Below, piece by piece: positions 43,016 through 53,294 of a stretch of 64,000 nucleotides of DNA; the stretch's first letter is position 1, and every line of letters begins with the position of its first letter. A model generated the notes under the pieces. It saw nothing but the letters and a program-made list of their open reading frames with translations. It searched no databases and was not told the origin of the DNA. The translations under genes and the position numbers were made by a program. This DNA comes from Oscillibacter valericigenes (GTDB taxonomy: Bacteria > Bacillota > Clostridia > Oscillospirales > Oscillospiraceae): NCBI RefSeq assembly GCF_021531915.1, contig NZ_JAFBIV010000007.1:1-64000 (forward strand), given 5' to 3'.

Positions 43016-44155
43016 TTACCGCAGCACGCTTTCCCGTGCCGCCCGGTCCGCCTCCAGAATATCCTCCAGAGCAGGACTCTGCACCACAGGCACAGTTGCC
43101 CGGGCCCGGGCCACCAGGCGGGGAATGTCATGGAAGCCGATTTTGTCCGCCAGGAACAGCCGGACGGCCTCCTCATTGGCGCCGTTCAGAATGGCGCAGG
43201 CGGTGCCGCCCTCGGTGGCGGCTTCCTCCGCCAGACGCAGGCACGGGAATGCCTCCCGGTCCGGGGCCGCAAAGGTCAGGGGCGGGCAGGTCAACAGGTC
43301 CAGGGGCTCCGCCGGGTTCACACCCCGCTCCGGGTATGTCATGGCGTACCGGATGGGCAGGCGCATATCCGGTGTCCCCAGCTGGGCCAGCACCGCACCG
43401 TCCCGGTATTCCACCAGGGAGTGGACGATGGACTGGCGGTGGATGACCACACTCACCTGCTCCAAGGTCAGGCGGTAAAGCCGCATGGCCTCAATGACCT
43501 CCAGGCCCTTGTTCATCAACGTGGCGCAGTCCACGGTGATCTTGGGGCCCATCTTCCAGTTGGGATGCCGCAGAGCGTCCGCCTTTGTCATTTTGCCCAC
43601 TTCGTCATAAGTCATGCCGTAGAACGGCCCGCCGGAGCAGGTCAAAATCAGCCGTTTGATCTCCCTGCGGTCCGCACAGCCCTGAACGCACTGGAAGATG
43701 GCGGAGTGCTCGGAGTCCACCGGAACGATCTCCGCCCCGGCAGCGTCCGCCGCGTCCATCACCAGTTCTCCCGCGCAGACCAGGGTCTCCTTGTTGGCCA
43801 GGGCGATGCGCTTCTTTTCTTTAATGGCTGCCAGGGTGGGCTTTAATCCCACCATACCCACCACGGCAGTGACCACGGTGTCGGCCTCCGGGACTGTGGC
43901 AGCCTCCACAAGAGCGTCAAAGCCGCCCAGCACCTTGGTATCCGTGTCCGCCAGACGGACGGCCAGGTCCTTTGCCGCCGCCTCGTCGGTCAGTACGGCA
44001 ATACGCGGCTTGAACTGCCGCACCTGCTCCTCCATGCGCTCCACGCTGGCATGGGCGGTCAGCGCCGCCACCCGCAGTCCCATCTGCTCCGCCACGTCCA
44101 ACGTCTGGCGGCCGATGGAGCCGGTGGAGCCCAAAATGGAAATTGTTTTACTCAT
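43016..44155 (-). CDS. dxr: 1-deoxy-D-xylulose 5-phosphate reductoisomerase
   Basis: NADPH-dependent enzyme making 2-C-methyl-D-erythritol 4-phosphate, 379 residues. It has ILGSTGSIGRQTLDVAE at the N-terminus, NKETLVCAGELV and PVDSEHSAIFQC. It is 6 bp after cdsA. Confidence 0.97.
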   Translation of the reverse strand: MSKTISILGSTGSIGRQTLDVAEQMGLRVAALTAHASVERMEEQVRQFKPRIAVLTDEAAAKDLAVRLADTDTKVLGGFDALVEAATVPEADTVVTAVVGMVGLKPTLAAIKEKKRIALANKETLVCAGELVMDAADAAGAEIVPVDSEHSAIFQCVQGCADRREIKRLILTCSGGPFYGMTYDEVGKMTKADALRHPNWKMGPKITVDCATLMNKGLEVIEAMRLYRLTLEQVSVVIHRQSIVHSLVEYRDGAVLAQLGTPDMRLPIRYAMTYPERGVNPAEPLDLLTCPPLTFAAPDREAFPCLRLAEEAATEGGTACAILNGANEEAVRLFLADKIGFHDIPRLVARARATVPVVQSPALEDILEADRAARESVLR

Positions 44156-44161
44156 AGTCTA

Positions 44162-44971
44162 TTACTTCACCAGGTTCAAAATGATTTCCACCACCGGGGT
44201 CACGAACAGCACGCTGTCAAACCGGTCCAGCACACCGCCGTGCTCCAGGAACAGATGGCCGTAGTCCTTGATGCCGAACTCCCGCTTGATGAGGGAGAAG
44301 CTCAGGTCGCCCACCTGGGCCACGATGCCGCACAGCAGGGCCAGCAACGCCATGGCGCCGTAGCCGATGCTGCCGCCGAACCATCGGTCCATGACGAAAG
44401 CGAAGATCAGGCCGCAGACCACATTGCCCGCCATGCCGCCGATAGAGCCCTCGATGGTCTTTTTCGGGCTGACCTTGGGGGCCAGCTTGTGCTTGCCGAA
44501 GGCCATGCCCGCGAAGTAGGCAAAGGTGTCACAGGCAAAACTGAGGATGAAGGGCAGCAGCAGATAAGCCCGGTGGATGCCGGAGGCTTCCATACGGAGG
44601 AACGCCGCAAAGGAATAGCCGATGGCGATGCTGCCGAACAGCCCTGCCATGACCTGGGCAAACTTCACCTCTCCGGCTTTATAAATAGCATAGCCGAAGA
44701 AGATCAGTGCTTCCAGGACAAAAAGGAGCGCCATATGCGCCGGACGGTCGTAGTACCACTCCACGGTGAACACAGCGCAGATTGCGCTAAAGCCCACCAG
44801 TTCGCTGCGCTTCAAACCGCCGCTGACGCACTTTTGCAGCTCCATGGCGCCGATACCCGCGAGAAGCGCCAGCGCTGCCATCATCACAAGGGACGGTGCC
44901 CACAGCACCACCCACACCAGCACCGGCACGCCGATAACAGCCACCAGCACTCTGGACTGTAAAGAGCTCAT
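44162..44971 (-). CDS. cdsA: Phosphatidate cytidylyltransferase
   Basis: Membrane enzyme making CDP-diacylglycerol, 269 residues with about seven membrane segments. The family signature is at the C-terminus (DLSFSLIKREFGIKDYGHLF, then HGGVLDRFDSVLF). The start overlaps the uppS stop by 4 bp. Confidence 0.96.
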   Translation of the reverse strand: MSSLQSRVLVAVIGVPVLVWVVLWAPSLVMMAALALLAGIGAMELQKCVSGGLKRSELVGFSAICAVFTVEWYYDRPAHMALLFVLEALIFFGYAIYKAGEVKFAQVMAGLFGSIAIGYSFAAFLRMEASGIHRAYLLLPFILSFACDTFAYFAGMAFGKHKLAPKVSPKKTIEGSIGGMAGNVVCGLIFAFVMDRWFGGSIGYGAMALLALLCGIVAQVGDLSFSLIKREFGIKDYGHLFLEHGGVLDRFDSVLFVTPVVEIILNLVK

Positions 44972-45720
44972 TTCTTCACGCCCCCAAACCGTCTGTCTCT
45001 CTGCTGGTAAGCCGCGATGGCCTTATCCAGCTCCGCCTCGTCAAAGTCCGGCCACAGCACATCGGTAAAATAAAACTCGGAATAGGCGCACTGCCACAGC
45101 AGGAAGTTGCTCAGCCGCAGCTCTCCGCTGGGCCGGATGATCAGCTCCGGGTCCGGGATGCCCCGGGAATCCAGATAGGAGGAGAACAGGGCATCATCCA
45201 GGTCCTCCGGCTTCTTCTCCCCCGCCGCACAGTCGGCGGCAAACTGCCGCACCGCCCGCAAAATCTCGTCCCGGCCACCGTAGTTCAGGCACACATTGGC
45301 CTGGAAATCGTCCTTGCTGAGATGCTCCGTGATCTCGTCCGTCTCCCGGGCCAGGGCCCGCAGCTCCGGGTCGATGGGCGTCATGTCCCCGAAGAAGTGG
45401 AGCCGGATGTGGTCCTTTTCCATGGTATCCACGGCTTCCAGCAGGTACTTTTTCAGCAGGCCCATGATGGCCCCCACCTCGTCGGCGGAGCGCTTCCAGT
45501 TCTCCGTGGAGAAGGCGTACACCGTCAGGTACTGGACGCCGATATCCTTGCAATAGGTGGCGATGCGGCGGAAGGTCTCCGCCCCCGCCTTGTGGCCGGC
45601 AGTCCGGGGCAGGCCCCGTCTGGTGGCCCAGCGGCCGTTGCCGTCCATAATAATCGCAATATGACGAGGCAGACATTTCGTCTGCCCCGCCATATCGGTA
45701 GTTTTTGATACGTTTGCCAT
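44968..45720 (-). CDS. uppS: Undecaprenyl diphosphate synthase
   Basis: cis-prenyltransferase supplying the lipid carrier for wall synthesis, 250 residues. It has AIIMDGNGRWATRRGLPR, the TVYAFSTENWKR segment and RPSGELRLSNFLLWQ. It overlaps frr by one base and cdsA by four. Confidence 0.97.
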   Translation of the reverse strand: MANVSKTTDMAGQTKCLPRHIAIIMDGNGRWATRRGLPRTAGHKAGAETFRRIATYCKDIGVQYLTVYAFSTENWKRSADEVGAIMGLLKKYLLEAVDTMEKDHIRLHFFGDMTPIDPELRALARETDEITEHLSKDDFQANVCLNYGGRDEILRAVRQFAADCAAGEKKPEDLDDALFSSYLDSRGIPDPELIIRPSGELRLSNFLLWQCAYSEFYFTDVLWPDFDEAELDKAIAAYQQRDRRFGGVKK

Positions 45721-46277
45721 CAGACCGCCATCAATTCCTTTTCCTTCTTGGCCAGCAGCTCGTCCAGCTTCTTGCAGCTGTCGTCGGTCAGCTTCTGCAG
45801 GTCCTTCTCCACCTGCTTCATCTCGTCCTCGGTGATCTCGGACTTCTTCTCCTGCTTCTTGAAGTTCTCCATGGCGTCACGGCGGATGTTGCGGACGGCC
45901 ACCTTACCAGCCTCGGCGTACTTGTGGATCTGCTTCACCAGCTCCTTACGGCGTTCCTCCGTCAGCTGGGGGAAGGTCAGGCGGATGCAGCGGCCGTCGT
46001 TCTGGGGATTGATGCCCAGTTCGGAGTTCTGGATGGCCTTTTCAATGCTCTTCAGGGCCTTGCTGTCCCAGGGGGAAATGACCAGAGCCCGGGGATCGGG
46101 AGAGGAAATGGCGGCGATCTGCTGGATGGGAGTGGGGCTGCCGTAGTAGTCCACCATAATGCGGTCCAACACGCCGGCGTTGGCACGGCCCGCACGCACG
46201 GAAGCAAAGTCCGCAGCCACGGAGTCGATGCTCTTCTTCATTTTCTCCTCGTAAACTTTGTATTCGTCCTTCAACAT
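45720..46277 (-). CDS. frr: Ribosome recycling factor
   Basis: A 185-residue protein that splits post-termination ribosomes with EF-G. It has the conserved VRAGRANAGVLDRIMVDYYG and WDSKALKSIEKAI segments. It follows pyrH by 58 bp. Confidence 0.97.
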   Translation of the reverse strand: MLKDEYKVYEEKMKKSIDSVAADFASVRAGRANAGVLDRIMVDYYGSPTPIQQIAAISSPDPRALVISPWDSKALKSIEKAIQNSELGINPQNDGRCIRLTFPQLTEERRKELVKQIHKYAEAGKVAVRNIRRDAMENFKKQEKKSEITEDEMKQVEKDLQKLTDDSCKKLDELLAKKEKELMAV

Positions 46278-46335
46278 GACTTGTTCCTTCCTTTCACATT
46301 TTCATCTGTTATGGGGAGGCGCTGACGCGCGGTTC

Positions 46336-47055
46336 TTATTCCTTGACGATGGTGCCCACGTTCTCGCCGCATAGGGCCCGGATGATGTTCCGGGGGTCCT
46401 TCAGGGCAAACAGCAGCACGGGGATGTGGTTGTCCATGGAGAGGGATGTGGCGGTGGTGTCCATCACCATCAGGTGCTGGGCCAGCACGTCGTCGTAGCT
46501 GATGGTGTCGTACTTCACGGCATTGGGGTCCTTGGCGGGGTCGGCATTGTACACGCCGTCCACATTCTTGGCCAGCAGGATCACGTCGGCGTTGATCTCC
46601 GCCGCCCGCAGCACCGCCGCCGTATCCGTGGAGAAGAAGGGGTTGCCGGTACCGGCGCCGAAGATCACCACGCGGCCCTCCTCCAGATGGCGGATGGCCC
46701 GGCCCCGGATGTAGGGTTCGGCGATGGCCCGCATCTCGATAGCGGTCTGGATCCGAACAGGGATGCCCTTCTGCTCGCACACATCGGCCACAGCCAGGCA
46801 GTTCATGACGGTGGCCAGCATGCCGATGTGGTCGGCCCGGGTGCGCTCCATCTTGCCGCCGCCGCTGTTCTTGGCGCCGCGCCAGAAGTTGCCGCCGCCC
46901 ACCACCAGGCCCACCTGGACCCCCATGTCCAGGCACTCCTTGATGACATCGCAGACGCTGCCGATCATTTCAAAATCCAGGCCGCTTCCCTTTCCGCCGG
47001 CCAGGGCCTCGCCGCTGATCTTCAGCAGGACCCGCTTATAAACAGGTTTTGCCAT
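46336..47055 (-). CDS. pyrH: UMP kinase
   Basis: A 239-residue hexameric bacterial UMP kinase of the amino-acid-kinase family, with [13 protein letters not shown] at the N-terminus and [17 protein letters not shown] in the middle. First gene of the operon that ends with polC. The start has CGGAGG upstream. Confidence 0.97.
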   Translation of the reverse strand: MAKPVYKRVLLKISGEALAGGKGSGLDFEMIGSVCDVIKECLDMGVQVGLVVGGGNFWRGAKNSGGGKMERTRADHIGMLATVMNCLAVADVCEQKGIPVRIQTAIEMRAIAEPYIRGRAIRHLEEGRVVIFGAGTGNPFFSTDTAAVLRAAEINADVILLAKNVDGVYNADPAKDPNAVKYDTISYDDVLAQHLMVMDTTATSLSMDNHIPVLLFALKDPRNIIRALCGENVGTIVKE

Positions 47056-47096
47056 TTCAAAAACCTCCGTTGTTTTTCGCAGATTTTAACGTTTAT

Positions 47097-47125
47097 ATTG
47101 TAGCGTATTTTTCCGGGTTTGCATA
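47097..47125 (-). promoter_or_regulatory. Putative promoter of pyrH operon
   Basis: On the minus strand TATGCA and TACAAT are 17 bp apart. The -10 is good and the -35 is weak. Confidence 0.4.
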
Positions 47126-47301
47126 GGGGGTAACGGAGATTTTCCCAAAAATTCGGCCAGTGCAGATTTCTGGTCTGCCAGAGGTAAAACAGGCGGATTT
47201 TCTCTCTTTTTTGCCGCCGCAACCGATATTTGACACCCGGGTGGTAGCCAGTTCCTTACATCTGTGGTATCCTGTGAGCATGAAAAGGAGGTGTTCCGCC
47301 C

Positions 47302-48822
47302 ATGACCCTGGGGCAGCGCATCAGCATGTATCGCAAACGCCTGGGGATCTCCCAGGAGGAACTGGGCGCCCGGCTGGGCGTCAGCCGGCAGGCGGTCAGC
47401 AAATGGGAAACCGACGCCGCGTCGCCGGATATGGAAAATTTACTGGCTCTTGCCAGAGAGTTCGGCGTGTCGGTGGCGGAGCTGACGGAGACGTCGGAGG
47501 CGAAAAAAGCCGCTCCAAAGTGGCTGCAATACATTTCCCTGGCGCTGGTGCTGGCAGCACTGGCGGGCCTGGCAATCTGCCTATACAGCCGGGAACAGCG
47601 GAATGACGTATCCGCACCGCCTCCCAGCCCGCCGGTCTCCGACACGGAGAACACACTCCCCACCCCCTCTCCTGCCTCGGACTTCGCCCTGATTCTGGAT
47701 TGGACAGAGACCGGCGAGTTCCTGGAGTTGGGTGAACAGCAAGGAGCCTATCCATTCGGCACATCCCTGTGGCTGGACAGCCAGGAAACCACAGTGACCG
47801 CTGACGACGGCAGCACCGTCCACACGATCGACTGCCTGCAATCCGGAGGCATCCGGCTCCGATACAGTCATATCGAAGAGAAAGATCAGCCGCCCCGGAA
47901 CATCATCACCCTTCTGGAGACCACGATGACTAAGGAGGTTTCCACTCCCCGCAGCATCCACGTGGGCAGCAGCAAAGCGGAGGTCATCGGCACCTACGGC
48001 AGCGACCTGGTCTACTGCATGAAGGAAGGAGGCGGCGATATCCTGACGGAGCATGACTATTTTTACGCCTATCAGCCAAAGGACGCCTATTCCAACAGCA
48101 TCTGCTTCTTGATGAAGGACGGCATGGTCCGGGGCATCCGGGTGGAAAATATGGCGGACCTGGGAAATGACGCCTATGCCGTGAACAACATCTCCATCTT
48201 CCCCATTCAAAGGAATGGTGATCCGGATTACTCCAACCGGCAGGACCTCTATGCAGAGCCCGTCAGCGAGACCCGCAAGGTCTATATCGCCTGGAACGAG
48301 CTGGTGACCAACAGCAGCCTTTCGGCTGAGGAGGCCTACACCGATCGCTGGACCGTCTTCAGCGGTCTTTCCCTTCTGGACTGGCAGGAATTCGGCCGAT
48401 TGGGCACCACAGAGTACCCTGAACAAACTATCGAGGCTTTCCTATCCTGGCTGCAGGACCAGGCACCTTATTCAGAGCCGGAGACCTTCCGGCTCCAGCT
48501 GGGTGTCCAGTCCAACCTGGACGGCTGGCTCAGCGAATCCTATTCTTCCCTGCTCTCCACCGCCTTCTTCGGAAATCCCGCCGTCTTTGCCAGGGGGCTG
48601 GCGTATCCCGGTCTGGAGGACACCATGCGGGAAGTGATGATGCACACCGCTTACAGTGCGGAGCTGTACCCGGCGGAGCTGGAAGCCGCACTGGATACAC
48701 TGGACGCCGCTATCGAAAGCGGCGGATTCACCGCGGCAGAAGCAGATTGGGCCAAGCTGCTGCGTCTGTATCTCGTCACCCCCATTGATGACCGGAACGA
48801 GCTGCCCCGGACCCCCCTCTGA
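47302..48822 (+). CDS. Membrane-anchored XRE-type transcriptional regulator
   Basis: A 506-residue protein with an N-terminal helix-turn-helix (residues 1-60: GQRISMYRKRLGISQEELGA, SRQAVSKWETD), one membrane segment near 75-94 (LQYISLALVLAALAGLAICL) and a large outer domain of about 400 residues with no motif I recognise. The DNA-binding part faces the cytoplasm and the rest the outside, so it could pass an external signal straight to DNA. AAGGAGG precedes the ATG at 47302. It is monocistronic, diverging from pyrH and ending at a terminator. The ligand and targets are unknown. Confidence 0.85.
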   Translation: MTLGQRISMYRKRLGISQEELGARLGVSRQAVSKWETDAASPDMENLLALAREFGVSVAELTETSEAKKAAPKWLQYISLALVLAALAGLAICLYSREQRNDVSAPPPSPPVSDTENTLPTPSPASDFALILDWTETGEFLELGEQQGAYPFGTSLWLDSQETTVTADDGSTVHTIDCLQSGGIRLRYSHIEEKDQPPRNIITLLETTMTKEVSTPRSIHVGSSKAEVIGTYGSDLVYCMKEGGGDILTEHDYFYAYQPKDAYSNSICFLMKDGMVRGIRVENMADLGNDAYAVNNISIFPIQRNGDPDYSNRQDLYAEPVSETRKVYIAWNELVTNSSLSAEEAYTDRWTVFSGLSLLDWQEFGRLGTTEYPEQTIEAFLSWLQDQAPYSEPETFRLQLGVQSNLDGWLSESYSSLLSTAFFGNPAVFARGLAYPGLEDTMREVMMHTAYSAELYPAELEAALDTLDAAIESGGFTAAEADWAKLLRLYLVTPIDDRNELPRTPL

Positions 48823-48835
48823 CATGCAATAGGCG

Positions 48836-48866
48836 CAAAAAAGGAACGGCTCACGCCGTTCCTTTT
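48836..48866. terminator. Bidirectional terminator after XRE regulator and ysxC
   Basis: Stem AAAAGGAACGGC with loop TCAC and A/T tails on both sides, between convergent genes. Confidence 0.9.
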
Positions 48867-48869
48867 CCG

Positions 48870-49466
48870 TTATCGCTCGCAGGCCTGGTTCAGCAGGGAG
48901 ATCAGTTCCTCCTTGCCGGTGCCCTTTTCTGCGGAGAAGGGCACCAGGATGTCCTCCTCCGTCAGTTCCAGGGTCTCCCGGATCAGCTGAACGGCAGGCT
49001 CCACCTGGCTCTTTTTCAGCTTATCCAGCTTGTTTGCCACCACGATCTCCGGGCAGCCGCTCTCCCGGAACCAGCGGTGCATGGTCAGGTCGTTCTCCGT
49101 GGGCTTGTGGCGGATATCCACGATCAGGACACCCACGGTGATGAGACCGCCCTCGTCCTGGAAGTAGTTCTCCATCAGCTTGCCCCAGCGCTCCTTCTCC
49201 GCCTTGGAAACCTTGGCATAGCCGTAGCCCGGCAGGTCCACCAGATAGGCGCCCTTATCCACCATGAAATAGTTGATCTGGGTGGTCTTTCCCGGGGAGG
49301 CACCCACGTAGGCCAGGTTCTTTCGCCCGGCCAGACGGTTGATGACGGAGGATTTGCCCACATTGGAGCGGCCGGCAAAGGCAAACTGGGGCAGACCGTC
49401 CCGCAGGAAGCCGGACCGGTTGGCCGCGGAGCGGACAAACTCCACCTTTCCGAAATTCAATGCCAT
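48870..49466 (-). CDS. ysxC: Ribosome biogenesis GTPase YsxC/EngB
   Basis: A 198-residue GTPase for 50S subunit assembly. It has G1 GRSNVGKSSVINRLAG, the G2/G3 segments SPGKTTQINYF and DLPGYGYAKV, and G4 NKLDKL. The start at 49466 has AGGAGAG upstream; the longer frame upstream is antisense shadow in lon. It follows lon by 13 bp, the conserved lon-ysxC pair. Confidence 0.96.
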   Translation of the reverse strand: MALNFGKVEFVRSAANRSGFLRDGLPQFAFAGRSNVGKSSVINRLAGRKNLAYVGASPGKTTQINYFMVDKGAYLVDLPGYGYAKVSKAEKERWGKLMENYFQDEGGLITVGVLIVDIRHKPTENDLTMHRWFRESGCPEIVVANKLDKLKKSQVEPAVQLIRETLELTEEDILVPFSAEKGTGKEELISLLNQACER

Positions 49467-49479
49467 GTCGTCTCTCCTC

Positions 49480-51894
49480 TCACTGGCGCAGGGCGGCGTC
49501 GCCGCTCTTTTCCCGGGGAAGGGGCGCAAAGGCGGCCACGCAGCCGGTGCCCTCCTCCTGCACGCTCTCCGGGCACAGGGCGGCGGCAAACACCTCGTCC
49601 ACCGTGGCCACCGGGATGAACCGCAAGGCAGCCCGGACGGTCTGGTCAATGTCCTCCAAATCCCGGACATTGTCCTTGGGAATGAGGACCGTGCCGATGC
49701 CGTTGCGTCTGGCAGCCATGGTTTTTTCCCTCAAACCGCCGATGGGCAGCACTCTTCCCCGTAAAGTAATTTCACCTGTCATAGCAACGCCCGCCTTGAT
49801 TTTCCGGTCCGTCAGAGCGGACAGCATGGCGGTCGCCATGGCGATACCGGCGGAGGGCCCGTCCTTGGGCACGGCCCCCTCGGGGAAATGCACATGGATG
49901 TCCCTGGTCTTATAGAAGTCGGCCGGGATGCCCAGCACCGCCGCCCGGCTACGCAGGCAGGAAAGAGCCGCCTGGGCAGATTCCTTCATCACGTCACCCA
50001 GATTGCCGGTGAGCTCCAGCTTGCCGGTGCCCTCCATGACGTTGACTTCCACTTCCAGAATCTCGCCGCCGGCTTCCGTCCAGGCCAGGCCGTTGACCAC
50101 GCCGATCTCCTCCTTCTCCGTGTGGAGGGCGGGGGGATAAGGCTGGCAGTCCAGCAGTTTAGGCAGGTCGTTTTCTGTAACGGTAATTCGCTTTACACCA
50201 TCTGACAGCATGCGCATATCGGCTTTCCGGCAGATGGCGGCCAGCCGCCGCTCCAGCAGGCGGACGCCGGACTCCCGGGTATAGTCCCGAATGACGGCAC
50301 GCAGCACGTCGTCGCTGACGCGGACGCTTCCCTTCTTCAGGCCGTGCTCCTCCATCTGCTTGGGCAGCAGGTGGCGGCGGGCGATCTGCACCTTTTCCTC
50401 GTCGGTGTAGCTGGATAGCTGGATCAGCTCCATGCGGTCCAACAGAGGACGGGGAATGGTCTCGATGGTGTTGGCGGTGGTGATGAACATGACCTTGCTC
50501 AGGTCCACGGGAATCTCCAGGAAATGGTCCCGGAAGCTGTGGTTCTGCTCGCTGTCCAGCACCTCCAGCAGTGCCGCAGCGGGGTCGCCGCGGTAGTCAT
50601 TCCCCATTTTGTCGATCTCATCCAGCAACAGCAGCGGATTCATGGAGCCACTGCGGCTGATGGCCTCAATGATGCGGCCAGGCATGGAGCCTATGTAGGT
50701 CTTGCGGTGGCCCCGGATATCCGCCTCGTCCCGGACGCCGCCCAAGCTCAGCCGGGCCAGCTTCCGGTTCAGGGCCTTGGCAACGGAGATGGCGATGGAG
50801 GTCTTGCCCACGCCGGGAGGGCCCACCAGACAGATGATCTGTCCCTTGCCCTCGGGGTTCATCTGGCGGACGGCAATGGTCTCCAGAATCCGCTCCTTCA
50901 CCTTTTCCAGGCCGTAGTGGTCCTTTTCCAGCACCTTCCGGGCCGCGTCCACGCTGACCCGTTCTTTCGTATAGGTGTTCCAAGGCATCTCCAGGCACAC
51001 GTCCAGATAGCCCCGGATCACGGCGCCCTCAGCGCTGCCGAAGGGCTGCTTGGAGAGCTTGGTGACCTCCTTCAGCAGGTGCTTGGTGGTGTCCTCGTCC
51101 AGCTCCAGGGCCTGGATCTTCTGGCGGTAGGTGTCCAGCTCATCGTCGCCGTCCTCACCTTCCCCCAGCTCGTTCTGGAGCACCCGGATCTGAGTCCGCA
51201 GGATCTGGTCCCGCTGGGTGCGGGCCAGCTGGTCCCGGACCTTGCCCTCCATCTCATGCTCAAAGCCCAGCACGTTGCACTCCCGGGCCAGGAAGCCGTT
51301 CAGCTTCCGCAGGCGGATGAAGGGCGCCAGCTCTTCCAGAATCTCCTGCTTGTCGTCAAACCGCAGGGCAATGTTCTGGGCGATGAAGTCCGCCAGATAC
51401 CCCACGTCCCGGCCATCCATCACCGTGGTGACCACTTCCTCCGGGATGCTGCCGGCCAGCTCCGCATACTCGCTGAACAGGTTCCAGGTCTGCCGCAGCA
51501 GGGCCTCGGTCCGGGGGCTGCGCTGGAAGGCCTCGGACTGGGCGGGCTCCTCCAGCTCCTCCACGTTGGCCTGGAGGAAGGGCTCCGTCTGCCACAGGCG
51601 GCGCAGGCGGGCGCGGCGGCGGCCCTCCACCATCACCCGGATGGAGTTCTTGGACAGCCGCAGAATCTGGGTGATGTGGGAAATGGTGCCCACCGCGTAC
51701 AGGTCCTTTTCTCCCGGCGTTTCCGTGCCGATCTCCCGCTGAGTCACCAGGAAAATTTCCTGGTCCTCCTCCATGGCCCGCTCTAAGGCCCGGATGGAGA
51801 TGCGGCGCTCCACGTCGAAGGTCATGGTCATATGGGGGAAAACCGTCAGACCCCGCAGGGCCAGGACGGGAATATTCAGATTCATTGCTTCCAT
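49480..51894 (-). CDS. lon: ATP-dependent protease Lon
   Basis: An 804-residue LonA protease: an N-terminal substrate domain, the AAA+ module with GPPGVGKTSIAISVA and the Walker B LLLLDEIDKMG, then the proteolytic domain with PKDGPSAGIAM carrying the catalytic Ser. It is not a membrane-bound LonB (no membrane insert). The start at 51894 has AAAGGA about 10 bases upstream; an ATG three codons later is also possible. It is separated from clpX by a terminator-like hairpin. Confidence 0.96.
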   Translation of the reverse strand: MEAMNLNIPVLALRGLTVFPHMTMTFDVERRISIRALERAMEEDQEIFLVTQREIGTETPGEKDLYAVGTISHITQILRLSKNSIRVMVEGRRRARLRRLWQTEPFLQANVEELEEPAQSEAFQRSPRTEALLRQTWNLFSEYAELAGSIPEEVVTTVMDGRDVGYLADFIAQNIALRFDDKQEILEELAPFIRLRKLNGFLARECNVLGFEHEMEGKVRDQLARTQRDQILRTQIRVLQNELGEGEDGDDELDTYRQKIQALELDEDTTKHLLKEVTKLSKQPFGSAEGAVIRGYLDVCLEMPWNTYTKERVSVDAARKVLEKDHYGLEKVKERILETIAVRQMNPEGKGQIICLVGPPGVGKTSIAISVAKALNRKLARLSLGGVRDEADIRGHRKTYIGSMPGRIIEAISRSGSMNPLLLLDEIDKMGNDYRGDPAAALLEVLDSEQNHSFRDHFLEIPVDLSKVMFITTANTIETIPRPLLDRMELIQLSSYTDEEKVQIARRHLLPKQMEEHGLKKGSVRVSDDVLRAVIRDYTRESGVRLLERRLAAICRKADMRMLSDGVKRITVTENDLPKLLDCQPYPPALHTEKEEIGVVNGLAWTEAGGEILEVEVNVMEGTGKLELTGNLGDVMKESAQAALSCLRSRAAVLGIPADFYKTRDIHVHFPEGAVPKDGPSAGIAMATAMLSALTDRKIKAGVAMTGEITLRGRVLPIGGLREKTMAARRNGIGTVLIPKDNVRDLEDIDQTVRAALRFIPVATVDEVFAAALCPESVQEEGTGCVAAFAPLPREKSGDAALRQ

Positions 51895-51921
51895 AGGGGG
51901 TGTTTCCTTTCTTGGAATGAG

Positions 51922-51954
51922 AAAAAGGACGGAACGCATTGGCGTCCCGTCCTT
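51922..51954 (-). terminator. Terminator-like hairpin after clpX
   Basis: Arms AAGGACGG and CCGTCCTT with an inner stem, followed on the minus strand by TTTTTC. It would reduce read-through from clpX into lon. Confidence 0.75.
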
Positions 51955-51963
51955 GTGTTTCGC

Positions 51964-53280
51964 TTAAGACGCCGATCTGGGGTTGGAGCCGGGAACCGGC
52001 TTCTCGCCCTTGCCGGTGTTCAGTTTCACGGAATAGCTGACCTTGTTGGGGTCCCGGGTCAGCACGGGCTCACCCGTTCCCTCCACGCAGTCCCGGGTGA
52101 TGACCACCTTGACGATGGTGGGGTCGGAGGGAATGTCGTACATGAGGGGCGTCAGGATGCCCTCCATGACGGCCCGCAGGCCGCGGGCGCCGATGTTGCG
52201 GGCAATGGCCTTGTCGGCGATGGCGTTCAGGGCCTCCGTCTCAAATTCCAGGTCCACATCATCGTATTCCAGCAGCTTCTGGTACTGCTTCACCAAGGCG
52301 TTCTTGGGCTCCTGCAGGATGCGCACCAGGTCCTCCCGCTTCAATGCGTTCAGGGGGGCAATCATGGGCAGGCGGCCCACCAGCTCGGGGATCAGGCCAA
52401 ATTTCAGAATGTCGTGGGGCTGGACCTCATGGAGGATCTTATCCATGTCCTTGTCCTTCTTGCCCTGGACATTGGCGCCGAAGCCGATGCTCTTCTGGTC
52501 CAGGCGCTTTTCGATGATCTTTTCCAGACCGTCGAAGGCGCCGCCGCAGATGAAGAGGATGTTCTTGGTGTTGATCTGGATGAACTCCTGATGGGGGTGC
52601 TTCCGGCCGCCCTGGGGCGGCACGTTGGCAACCGTGCCCTCCACGATCTTCAGCAGGGCCTGCTGCACGCCCTCGCCGGATACATCCCGGGTGATGGAGG
52701 TGTTCTCGCTCTTGCGGGCGATCTTGTCGATCTCATCCACGTAGATGATACCCCGCTCGGCCCGCTCCACATCGAAGTCGGCGGCCTGCAGGAGACGCAG
52801 CAGAATGTTCTCCACATCGTCGCCCACGTAGCCAGCCTCGGTGAGGGTGGTGGCGTCGGCGATGGCAAAGGGCACCTTCAGAATACGGGCCAGGGTCTGG
52901 GCGAACAGAGTCTTGCCGGAGCCGGTGGGTCCCAGCATCAGAATGTTGCTCTTCTGCAGCTCCACATCCTCGTCTCCGCCGAAGAAAATGCGCTTATAGT
53001 GGTTGTAAACAGCCACGGACAGGGCCACCTTGGCCTCGTCCTGACCGATGACATACTGGTCCAGCACGTCCTTGATCTCCCGGGGAGTGGGCAGCTCGTC
53101 CGGCATATCCTCCAGAGGCTCCACGTCCTCGTCGTCAAAGCCGTCGCTCAAAATGCTCATGCACAGCTGGACACACTCGTCGCAGATGCGCACGCCGGGT
53201 CCCTGGATCATGCGGTGCACCTGGTTCTCATGCTTGCCGCAGAAGGAACACCGCAGGGACTTTTTGCTGTCGTCGCTCAT
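51964..53280 (-). CDS. clpX: ClpX, ATP-dependent unfoldase of ClpXP
   Basis: A 438-residue AAA+ unfoldase with an N-terminal zinc-binding domain ([15 protein letters not shown], then ICDECV), Walker [13 protein letters not shown] and the ClpP-contact IGF loop (KSIGFGANV). It is 14 bp after clpP. It delivers substrates into ClpP. Confidence 0.97.
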   Translation of the reverse strand: MSDDSKKSLRCSFCGKHENQVHRMIQGPGVRICDECVQLCMSILSDGFDDEDVEPLEDMPDELPTPREIKDVLDQYVIGQDEAKVALSVAVYNHYKRIFFGGDEDVELQKSNILMLGPTGSGKTLFAQTLARILKVPFAIADATTLTEAGYVGDDVENILLRLLQAADFDVERAERGIIYVDEIDKIARKSENTSITRDVSGEGVQQALLKIVEGTVANVPPQGGRKHPHQEFIQINTKNILFICGGAFDGLEKIIEKRLDQKSIGFGANVQGKKDKDMDKILHEVQPHDILKFGLIPELVGRLPMIAPLNALKREDLVRILQEPKNALVKQYQKLLEYDDVDLEFETEALNAIADKAIARNIGARGLRAVMEGILTPLMYDIPSDPTIVKVVITRDCVEGTGEPVLTRDPNKVSYSVKLNTGKGEKPVPGSNPRSAS

Positions 53281-53294
53281 GGTCTTACCTCTTC

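Noticed and set aside
47230-47261. Promoter with TTGACA upstream of the XRE gene
   Set aside because: A perfect TTGACA exists, but the nearest -10-like hexamers are 19-20 bp or more away, too far for a typical promoter. It was not listed.
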